Source: Gemmatimonadales bacterium
Lineage (GTDB): Bacteria; Gemmatimonadota; Gemmatimonadetes; Gemmatimonadales; JACORV01
Assembly: GCA_035502185.1 (NCBI GenBank)
Contig: DATJUT010000067.1
Location: forward strand, 1-64,000
Direction of reading: 5' to 3'
Length of the DNA stretch: 64,000 bases
The position numbers were made by a program, and so were the translations under genes. Positions 8,200 to 14,830 of this stretch are shown one piece after another. The notes beneath the pieces are model-generated. The model saw only the letters and a list, made by a program, of their open reading frames with translations. It did not search any database and was not told the origin of the DNA. Within the stretch, counting starts at the first letter, position 1. Each line of letters begins with the position of its first letter.

Positions 8200-9026
8200 C
8201 CGTCTACCCGCTGCTCATTCACCTCGGTCGCTTCACCATCACCGGCTACGGCATCATGATGATGGTGGGCTTCCTCGTCGCCGGCTGGATCTACGCCCGC
8301 GAGCTCAAGCGCCGTGCCCTGGATTCCGCGATCGCGTGGGACACGGTCGTCATCGCCGTCGCCGGCGGCCTGGTGGGCTCCAAGATCTACTTCGCCATCG
8401 CCATGGGGCGGATCAGCGCGATCTTCTCGCGCGGCGGACTGGTCTGGTACGGAGGCCTGGCCGGCGGCACCCTCGCCGTGCTGGCCTACCTGTGGCTGCG
8501 GAAGCTGCCGGTGCGGGTGCTGCTGGACACCATCGCACCGTCGCTGGTCGTGGGCTATCTGCTGGGCAGGGTCGGCTGCTTCATGGTCAACGACGACTAC
8601 GGCCTGCCCTCGCGCCTGCCGTGGGCGGTCGCGTTCCCGCAGGGCTCGCCCCCATCCACCGCCGCCGTGCTGAGCCAGCAGTTCCACGCCACCATCCCGG
8701 CGGGCGCGCACCCCGGCGACGTACTCACCGTCCACCCCACGGAGCTCTACGAGATCGCGCTCAGCTTCGTCGTGTTCGCGCTCCTGTGGCGCCGGCGGGA
8801 GCACCGCCACGCCGCCGGCTGGCTGTTCGGGGCCTGCCTGGTGCTGATGGCCACGGAGCGGATCATCGTGGAGATCTTCCGCGCCAAGGACGATCGCGTG
8901 CTCGGCGCCATCACCGTCGCGCAGATCCTGAGTGCGGGGCTGATCGCCGTCGGCGTGGTGACGATGCGACGCCTCGCGACGCCCGAGGCCACGCCGCCGC
9001 CGCTGCCGGACCGACCAGTCTCTTGA
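8196..9026 (+). CDS. lgt: prolipoprotein diacylglyceryl transferase
   Basis: Attaches diacylglycerol from phosphatidylglycerol to the lipobox cysteine of prolipoproteins in the inner membrane; this window encodes at least two such lipoproteins. 276 residues with several membrane segments. The Lgt signature is recognisable as GRVGCFMVNDDYG starting at Gly124, a variant of the usual GRxGNFxN. HPTELYE near residue 181 matches the conserved HPxQLYE. It appears to end the operon; a short hairpin (9131-9136 with 9141-9146) lies about 105 bases downstream but has no T-run. Confidence 0.92.
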   Translation: MTVYPLLIHLGRFTITGYGIMMMVGFLVAGWIYARELKRRALDSAIAWDTVVIAVAGGLVGSKIYFAIAMGRISAIFSRGGLVWYGGLAGGTLAVLAYLWLRKLPVRVLLDTIAPSLVVGYLLGRVGCFMVNDDYGLPSRLPWAVAFPQGSPPSTAAVLSQQFHATIPAGAHPGDVLTVHPTELYEIALSFVVFALLWRRREHRHAAGWLFGACLVLMATERIIVEIFRAKDDRVLGAITVAQILSAGLIAVGVVTMRRLATPEATPPPLPDRPVS

Positions 9027-9224
9027 CAGCTGTAGTGATTCTCGACAGTCGGAAGCCGGTCGGCGGCTGCAGTTCTGCACATCACAAATCGATCTAACCG
9101 TTCCAATTCCAAGCGCTTACGTCCCACATGGGCCGTAGGCACGGCCTATGCTCTTATCGAGGGCAAAGAAGGACTTCCGGTGGCGATGGAGTTCCTGAGG
9201 GGGGCGTCGCCCCGGCATCCACGG

Positions 9225-9246
9225 TAGCCTGCCTAGCGGCAGGCTA
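9225..9246 (-). terminator. hairpin at the end of the FTR1 gene
   Basis: A perfect 9-base stem (9225-9233 with 9238-9246) around the loop TAGC. Read on the minus strand it begins inside the FTR1 stop codon at 9244-9246. No T-run follows, so it may slow or protect the transcript end instead of terminating alone. Confidence 0.5.
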
Positions 9247-11094
9247 TCGTGCTTTCCGGGAGCTGCGGCCCTCCGCGGCCGAATCGCTGCGATCGGGCTC
9301 GGCCGCGGCGGGGGCGCGGCTCTCGCGACGCCGTGCCAGCCACCAGACGCCCGCCGCCAGCACGCTCGCGACGATCAGCCCCTGGACCACCAGCGTCTGC
9401 ACGGTCGGGTAGATGCCGAAGAAATCGCTCCGCGGCGCTCCCGGCACGAGCGTGGACGGAACGTACCCGCCCTCCTGCAGCTCCTTCACGCCGGTGCCCG
9501 CGAATACGAACGCCATGAGCAGCAGCGTCGCCCCCGTCACGGCGAAGAACGGCCGCAGCGGGATCCGGACGCCGAACTTCTCGATGCTGACGTAGGCGGC
9601 AACCAGGGCCACGCCACCCAGCACCAGGCCCAGCGTGATGGGAGCCGCGCCCGCGGCGCCGCCGCTCACGTACAGCGCCTTGTAGAACAGCACCGTCTCG
9701 AATCCTTCGCGGTAGACGGCGAGGAAGGCCACCGCCGCCAGCGCCAGGCCGCTGCCGCTGGCGGCGGCGCGCTCGACCTTGTCGCGCAGGAAGCGCTGCC
9801 ACACCGCCACCCCGACCTTCGAGATCAGCCAGTACGAGACGTAGAAGAGGACGACGGCGGCCGCGAGCATCACGAGGCCCTCGAGGGCTTCGCGCTGCGC
9901 GGCGCGTCCCTCGAGCAGCCATTCCAGCAGCGCGGCCGTGGCGAAGCTCGCCAGGATGGCGAGTCCCACACCCCAGCGCACGCTGTCGCGCTGGCCCGCG
10001 GTGCCGCTCCGCAGGACGACGGCCATGATGGCGGCGACGATCAGAATCGCCTCGAACCCCTCGCGCACGATCAGGAGGAAGCTCTCGGCCAGGAAGCCCC
10101 AGCTCGTCGCTCCGCGACCGAGCGCAGCCTCGGCCGAGTCCACGGTCGCGGCGAGCTCGGCGTACCGCGCCGCGAGCCCCGGCTCCGCCGCCTGCGCGGC
10201 CTCGCGCAGGGCCGCGAAGCGGGCCTCCGCGCGGGAGGCGAGACCGGCGTTCGCGATCCGGACCCTGCCCTCCACGCTCTCGAACTCCAGATAGGCGTCG
10301 AGCACCCGGTCCGCCGCCTGCCTCGCCTCCCCACGGCGCGCGAGGTCCATCGCCCCGGCGAGCGTCGCCCGCACCGTCCCGAAGCTGACGGCGTCGGCGC
10401 CGTTCCCGGTCCGGCGCGCCAGGGTGTCCGAGAGGGCGACGACGTAGGCGACCACATCCCAGCGATCCTCGCGCGAGAGCACCGGCTCGAAGGCGGGCAT
10501 CGCGGTCCCCGGCACGCCATAGGTCAGCCGGCGGAAGTAGTCGAGCGGCCCGGGCGGCCCCGCCGGCGCAGGGGCGACGAGATCGGCGGGTGGCGGCGTG
10601 AGGCCGGCCGCCGCCGGCCCGTCGCCCCGACCGCCGGCGCCGTGACACTGGGCACACCGGGCCGCGTAGATGCGCTCGCCCGCCGCGAGGGACGGGCCGC
10701 GCGACGCTCGCTCGTCTTCCGATGCCCCGACGGCGCCCGCCAGCCGGCCTTCCAGCGCGGCGGCGTGAGCCGCGACCGAGTCCGCGGGCGCGTCCGCGTC
10801 CAGCAGGCGTGCGATGGCACCCAGCTCGACCGCGACGTCCCGCGCCAGCACCGGAGCCAGCCCTCCCACGGCGCGACGCGCCTCGCCGATGAACAGCCGG
10901 GCCTCGTCCGCTTCCTCGCGCCGCGTGATCGCCCCGCCCTGCCACGCCAGCGCGTACTCCTCCGCCGCGAGGTGGGTGGTGGCGACGATGCGCCGGGCGG
11001 CCTCGCGCGCCTGGGGCGAGGTCTGGGTGGCCGCGACGGGGAGATGCCGACTGAGCGAAGCGAGCAACAGAACGGCGGCGGCTCGACTCAACAA
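9244..11094 (-). CDS. cytochrome c-FTR1 iron permease fusion
   Basis: 616 residues in three parts. A signal peptide (about 1-22) and helical region lead to a monohaem cytochrome c domain with CAQCH (Cys147, Cys150, His151) and a probable axial Met199 in TAMPAF. The C-terminal half is an FTR1/EfeU-type permease with the two REGFE motifs at 344-348 and 462-466 and about seven membrane segments. FTR1 permeases import Fe(III) produced by an oxidising partner; here the haem domain may supply or accept the electrons in one chain. The start is TTG at 11094 (a second TTG follows it), with a TTGCAG/TACGTT promoter just upstream. Confidence 0.9.
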   Translation of the reverse strand: MLSRAAAVLLLASLSRHLPVAATQTSPQAREAARRIVATTHLAAEEYALAWQGGAITRREEADEARLFIGEARRAVGGLAPVLARDVAVELGAIARLLDADAPADSVAAHAAALEGRLAGAVGASEDERASRGPSLAAGERIYAARCAQCHGAGGRGDGPAAAGLTPPPADLVAPAPAGPPGPLDYFRRLTYGVPGTAMPAFEPVLSREDRWDVVAYVVALSDTLARRTGNGADAVSFGTVRATLAGAMDLARRGEARQAADRVLDAYLEFESVEGRVRIANAGLASRAEARFAALREAAQAAEPGLAARYAELAATVDSAEAALGRGATSWGFLAESFLLIVREGFEAILIVAAIMAVVLRSGTAGQRDSVRWGVGLAILASFATAALLEWLLEGRAAQREALEGLVMLAAAVVLFYVSYWLISKVGVAVWQRFLRDKVERAAASGSGLALAAVAFLAVYREGFETVLFYKALYVSGGAAGAAPITLGLVLGGVALVAAYVSIEKFGVRIPLRPFFAVTGATLLLMAFVFAGTGVKELQEGGYVPSTLVPGAPRSDFFGIYPTVQTLVVQGLIVASVLAAGVWWLARRRESRAPAAAEPDRSDSAAEGRSSRKAR

Positions 11095-11126
11095 GCGGGA
11101 CTCGATCTCAGGCTGGGGTAGGCCGC

Positions 11127-11155
11127 AACGTAGCCCGGCGTTCCGGGTCCTGCAA
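11127..11155 (-). promoter_or_regulatory. putative promoter of the cytochrome c-FTR1 gene
   Basis: On the minus strand: TTGCAG (11155-11150), 17 bases, TACGTT (11132-11127). This sits between the acpS stop and the FTR1 start and would give a leader of roughly 25 bases. The hexamers resemble others in this window. Confidence 0.45.
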
Positions 11156-11162
11156 CTCGACC

Positions 11163-11543
11163 TTATTCGAGGACCACGACCGCCGCCGCGACGCCTCCGG
11201 CGTGGGTGAGCGAGAGGTGACAGCGCGTGGCGCCCAGCGCCTCCATGCGCCGCTGCGCCGCCCCGTGGAACACGAGGTCGGGACGGCCGTCGGCGGCGCG
11301 CCGCACTTCCAGGTCCTGCCAGCCGATCCCGCTCGCGCCGAAGTCGCCGGCCAGGGCCTTGTAGGCCGCCTCCTTGGCGGCGATGCGCGCCGCGAGATGC
11401 AGCGAGGCCTGGGCGTACTCGGCCGCGCGCTCGCGCTCGGCGGCCGTGAACAGCCGGCGCAGCGCGCGCTCGCCGTGGCGCGAGATCATCGCGTCCACGC
11501 GCGAGGCCGGCACCAGATCGATCCCTACGCCGAGGACGCCCAC
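11163..11543 (-). CDS. acpS: holo-[acyl-carrier-protein] synthase
   Basis: Transfers 4'-phosphopantetheine from CoA to acyl carrier protein. 126 residues, the usual AcpS length, with the Mg-binding Asp9 in GVGIDLVPASR and the second motif AAKEAAYKAL carrying the conserved Glu and Lys; HLSLTHAGGVAAAVV closes the fold. The GTG start at 11543 has AAGGGA six bases upstream. Last gene of a minus-strand set (transporter, HAD, CYTH, acpS) read from 13819. Confidence 0.94.
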   Translation of the reverse strand: MGVLGVGIDLVPASRVDAMISRHGERALRRLFTAAERERAAEYAQASLHLAARIAAKEAAYKALAGDFGASGIGWQDLEVRRAADGRPDLVFHGAAQRRMEALGATRCHLSLTHAGGVAAAVVVLE

Positions 11544-11595
11544 GTCGGTCCCTTCGCGCACCGCGCCGCGCCGCGGCCGCCGCTCTCGAGGTGCG

Positions 11596-12207
11596 TCACC
11601 GCGCCCATGCCGGCCACCCGGGCTGTCCACCGCCCAGCCCCTCGAGATTGAGCGCGGGCGCGGTCCCCGTCCGGCGCTGGTAGCGGACACCGAAATCGAC
11701 CAGACGGTCCGCGGTGAAGGCCGTCCGCGGCATCCCGGTGGCCGCCACCGCCGCTTCGATCGCGGCCGGCGGGCCCTCGACCTCGAGGAGCACGTCCATG
11801 CGGGGATACCACTCCAGGCGCAGCGCGGCGTCGTCCATCCGGTAGACCTCCACGCAGCGGTCGATGGCGTCGATGACGGTGAGCCCCAGGTGCGCGAGGA
11901 TGGCCTCGACCGGGCCCGAGTCGGCGACGGCGAACTCCAGCTCCTCCCGCTCCTTGTAGCCGCTCGCCTGGCGGGTGGGGCCCTTCCACGCGACCTCGGC
12001 GGGGCGCGGAGCGCTGCCGCAAGCGGCCGTGAACGTCCGGACCCGGAGCACCTCGTCGCGCGACTCGAGTGCCCGGGACGGCAGGTCGTAGCGGTGGTCG
12101 GACATCCGGCCGCGGAAGGTGCGCACCGCCCCGCGCGTCTCGATGCGCGCCGCCACCTCGGCCGGCCGCTCCACCAGCGCCTTGAGCTCGACCTCGCGCG
12201 CGCTCAC
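11596..12207 (-). CDS. CYTH-domain protein (class IV adenylate cyclase/thiamine triphosphatase-like)
   Basis: 203 residues. The N-terminal signature EVELKA supplies the ExExK metal and phosphate-binding motif of the CYTH tunnel fold, followed by charged beta strands such as VLRVR, VAWKGP and REELEF. CYTH members act on triphosphates: cAMP synthesis, thiamine triphosphate or tripolyphosphate hydrolysis. The sequence alone does not choose between them. GTG start; it overlaps the HAD gene stop by four bases, so the two are probably co-translated. Confidence 0.8.
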   Translation of the reverse strand: MSAREVELKALVERPAEVAARIETRGAVRTFRGRMSDHRYDLPSRALESRDEVLRVRTFTAACGSAPRPAEVAWKGPTRQASGYKEREELEFAVADSGPVEAILAHLGLTVIDAIDRCVEVYRMDDAALRLEWYPRMDVLLEVEGPPAAIEAAVAATGMPRTAFTADRLVDFGVRYQRRTGTAPALNLEGLGGGQPGWPAWAR

Positions 12208-12893
12208 GGCGCGAACGCCGACGCCACCACCGCCGCGGTATCGGAGAAGTCCGCGAACGCCGTGTACGCTCCCGCGGCGATGAGATCGGGGACGGAGTAG
12301 GAGCCGGTGGCCACGGCGATGGCGCGGGCGCCGATCCCCCGGCCGCACGTCACGTCGGCGGGCGTGTCACCCATGATGACGACGTCGTGGCCGGCCAGCT
12401 CGAGCCCCAGCACCTCGCGGACGCGCTGCTGGGCGATGGCGGGCAGGGCGCTCCGCTCGCCGTGATCCGACCCGAAGGCCCCGACCCGGAACCGCGCGAT
12501 GTCGAGGCCGGCGGACCGGAGCTTGAGCCGCGCGCCCTCCCTCACGTTGCCCGTGAGCAGTCCCAGCACGCAGTCGCTCCTCCGCTCCAGCGCGGCCAAC
12601 AGCTCGCGCACGCCGGGGTACACCGTGGTGCGCTGGCCCGGACGGCCCAGCTCCTCGTCGAGCAGCCTGACGTACGCCCGCAGCACGCCGGCGACAACGT
12701 CGGGACCGTGGTCCCGCCCGGCCGCCGCGGCCAGCAGCTCCACGATCTCGGGGTCGGTCCGGCCGTCGAACCGGAACGACGCCGCGGGGCGCTCGATGGC
12801 GAGCACCTCGAGCAGCGCGCGGTGGATCGCACGCCGTCCCGCTCCGTCGGTCCAGAGCAGGGTCCCGTCGAGGTCGAACAGCACGGCTTTCAC
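12204..12893 (-). CDS. HAD-family hydrolase (phosphoglycolate phosphatase-like)
   Basis: 229 residues with all four HAD motifs: DLDGT near residue 8 (nucleophile and acid/base Asp), LLTGN as motif II, the motif III lysine in ARLKLRSAG, and MGDTPADV as motif IV. The helical cap between motifs I and II fits the C1 subfamily that includes phosphoglycolate phosphatases. GTG start overlapping the transporter stop. Substrate not determinable. Confidence 0.85.
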   Translation of the reverse strand: MKAVLFDLDGTLLWTDGAGRRAIHRALLEVLAIERPAASFRFDGRTDPEIVELLAAAAGRDHGPDVVAGVLRAYVRLLDEELGRPGQRTTVYPGVRELLAALERRSDCVLGLLTGNVREGARLKLRSAGLDIARFRVGAFGSDHGERSALPAIAQQRVREVLGLELAGHDVVIMGDTPADVTCGRGIGARAIAVATGSYSVPDLIAAGAYTAFADFSDTAAVVASAFAP

Positions 12894-13819
12894 GAGCGTA
12901 CCAGGGCCAAGGATCCGAAGATGCCTCCGGCGCCGACGATCTGCCACGGGGTGGGGGTTTCGCCGAGCAGGGGCCAGGCCGCGAGCAGGGTCACCACGGG
13001 CGAGAAGTTCGAGTAGAAGGCCGTGCGCGTCGCGCCCAGCCGCTCGACGCCCCGGTACCAGATCAGGTACGCCAGCACCAGCGAGCCCAGGGAGGAGAAC
13101 CCGGCCCCGAGCCACGCGGCAGGCGTGACGGCGCCCCACCGCTGCGCCACCGCGGCCGGGGCGCAGATCACGAGCAGCGGGATCGCGCCGAGGCCCATCG
13201 TCCAGGCGGTGGTCACCGTCGGTCCCAGCGAGTCCACCAGCGGCTTGGCCAGGACGGTGTAGGCGGTCCAGAACACCACGGCGAGCAGCATCAGCAGGTC
13301 ACCGGCCACCGTGCCCCGCACCCCCACGTCCGCCCCGCTGCCCCAGACCAGGGTGGCGATGCCGGCCGTCGAGAGCGCCAGCCCGACGACGTCGCGCCAC
13401 CGCAGGCGGTCGTGACCCAGCAGGTGGCTGCTGACGGCGGTGAGCACGGGCACGGCGGCCATGATGAGCGCCGCGTTCCCCGCGCGGGTCCGGGCCATGC
13501 CCTCGATGTAGCACAGCTGGTAGACGGTATTGCCCAGCACGCCCAGCAGGCTCAGCCGCAGCAGCTCGCGCCGCCCCGGCCTCCGGGCCCCGGCCCCCCA
13601 CGCGACGAACCCGACCGTGACGGCGGCCAGGAGGAAGCGGACGGCGTTGAAGGACAGCGGAGTGAAGACCTTGAACTCGGCCTTGATGACGATGTAGTTG
13701 ACGCCCCAGATCAGGGTCATCAGGACGAGCAGGCCGTCGGTCCCCGTGAGGCCGGGCGGGCGGGCCGCCGCGGCGGCGGCCGGAGCGCTTGGAGCGGCCT
13801 GCGGCGGGGGAGCGGCCAT
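12890..13819 (-). CDS. EamA/DMT-family transporter
   Basis: 309 residues with about ten membrane segments in two EamA repeats (residues about 30-160 and 175-305); FNAVRFLLAA and GxxLPLLGE-like loops are typical of the drug/metabolite exporter superfamily. The N-terminal 25 residues are Ala/Pro-rich and cytoplasmic. Substrate unknown. It heads the minus-strand set with HAD, CYTH and acpS, and lies back to back with the glycyl radical enzyme genes. ATG start is only 8 bases from a TAGGTT -10 element, so the mRNA may be nearly leaderless. Confidence 0.88.
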   Translation of the reverse strand: MAAPPPQAAPSAPAAAAAARPPGLTGTDGLLVLMTLIWGVNYIVIKAEFKVFTPLSFNAVRFLLAAVTVGFVAWGAGARRPGRRELLRLSLLGVLGNTVYQLCYIEGMARTRAGNAALIMAAVPVLTAVSSHLLGHDRLRWRDVVGLALSTAGIATLVWGSGADVGVRGTVAGDLLMLLAVVFWTAYTVLAKPLVDSLGPTVTTAWTMGLGAIPLLVICAPAAVAQRWGAVTPAAWLGAGFSSLGSLVLAYLIWYRGVERLGATRTAFYSNFSPVVTLLAAWPLLGETPTPWQIVGAGGIFGSLALVRS

Positions 13820-13827
13820 AGGGACCG

Positions 13828-13856
13828 AACCTAACCGCGCGCTCCCCCCCGGCCAA
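13828..13856 (-). promoter_or_regulatory. putative near-leaderless promoter of the EamA operon
   Basis: On the minus strand: TTGGCC (13856-13851), 17 bases, TAGGTT (13833-13828), then 8 bases to the ATG at 13819. Expected transcription start coincides with the start codon. Confidence 0.45.
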
Positions 13857-13921
13857 TCGCCCTCCCGGACGGCGCGGCCCGGGGTTTGCGAGGCTCGGAG
13901 GGTGTTCAGGCCGGAGGTTCC

Positions 13922-14830
13922 CTGATCACCGGAATCGTGTTCGATATTCGCCGCTACGCCATCCACGACGGCCCGGGCATCCGGACCACCGTGTTCCTGA
14001 AGGGGTGCGGCCTGTCGTGCTGGTGGTGTCACAACCCGGAGAGCCAGGCGCCGGGCCCGGAGACCATCGTGCACGAGGGCCGCTGCATCCGCTGCGGCGC
14101 CTGCGTCGATGCCTGCCCGCACGGGGCCGTCGCCTGGGTGGACGGCGCGCCGGTCACCGACCGCTCGCGCTGCCGCGCGTGCGGCGCCTGCACGCGCAGC
14201 TGCTGGGCCGAGGCGCGCGAGGTGGCGGGACGCCCGATGAGCGTCGAGGACGTGCTCGCCGTCGTCGAGCGCGACCGCTCGTTCTACGAGCAGTCCGCCG
14301 GCGGCGTCACGCTGTCCGGGGGCGAGCCGATGCTGCAGCCCCGGTTCGCCGCGGCCCTGCTCGCCGCCGCCCGCTCGCGCGGCTTCCACACCGCGCTGGA
14401 CACCTGCGGCCACGCTCCGTGGGCGAGCTTCGAGCTGCTGCGCCGCGACGTGGACCTGTTCCTCTACGACCTCAAGCTGGTGGACGCGGACCGCCACCGC
14501 CGGTACACCGGCGTGGGCAACCGCCGCATCCTCGCCAACCTGTGCCGGCTCTCGGAGGCCGGGCACCGCATCGTGCTCCGGGTGCCCGTCGTCCCCGGCG
14601 TCACCGACGACCCGGAGAACCTCGCCGCCGTTCGCGCGTTCGCCGCCGGCCTGCCGCATCTGGTGCGACTGGACCTGCTGCCGTACCATCGCATCGGCGT
14701 GCACAAGTACGAGCGGCTCGACCGGACCTACCGGCTCCCGGACACGCGCGCGCCGGCGCGCGCCCAGCTGGGCGAGATCGCGGCCTTCCTGGCCGCGGGC
14801 GGCGTGCCGGTCGGCGAGGTGGCCCCGTGA
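13922..14830 (+). CDS. glycyl radical enzyme activating enzyme (radical SAM)
   Basis: 302 residues. It generates the glycyl radical on the adjacent enzyme using SAM and a 4Fe-4S cluster bound by Cys29, Cys33, Cys36 (CxxxCxxC in GCGLSCWWC). Two further ferredoxin-type sets follow, Cys55/58/61/65 and Cys84/87/90/94, as in activases of dehydratase-type enzymes but not of classical pyruvate formate-lyase. The SAM-contact GGE is in LSGGEP. The family start MxTGIVFDIxR points to a CTG codon at 13922, four bases after GGAGG; TTG at 13886 is the alternative. Overlaps the enzyme gene by four bases (GTGA). Confidence 0.92.
   Translation: MITGIVFDIRRYAIHDGPGIRTTVFLKGCGLSCWWCHNPESQAPGPETIVHEGRCIRCGACVDACPHGAVAWVDGAPVTDRSRCRACGACTRSCWAEAREVAGRPMSVEDVLAVVERDRSFYEQSAGGVTLSGGEPMLQPRFAAALLAAARSRGFHTALDTCGHAPWASFELLRRDVDLFLYDLKLVDADRHRRYTGVGNRRILANLCRLSEAGHRIVLRVPVVPGVTDDPENLAAVRAFAAGLPHLVRLDLLPYHRIGVHKYERLDRTYRLPDTRAPARAQLGEIAAFLAAGGVPVGEVAP

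Noticed and set aside
9131-9146. Terminator of the lgt operon
   Set aside because: Only a 6-base stem and no T-run, about 105 bases past the stop; kept only as a remark in the lgt entry.
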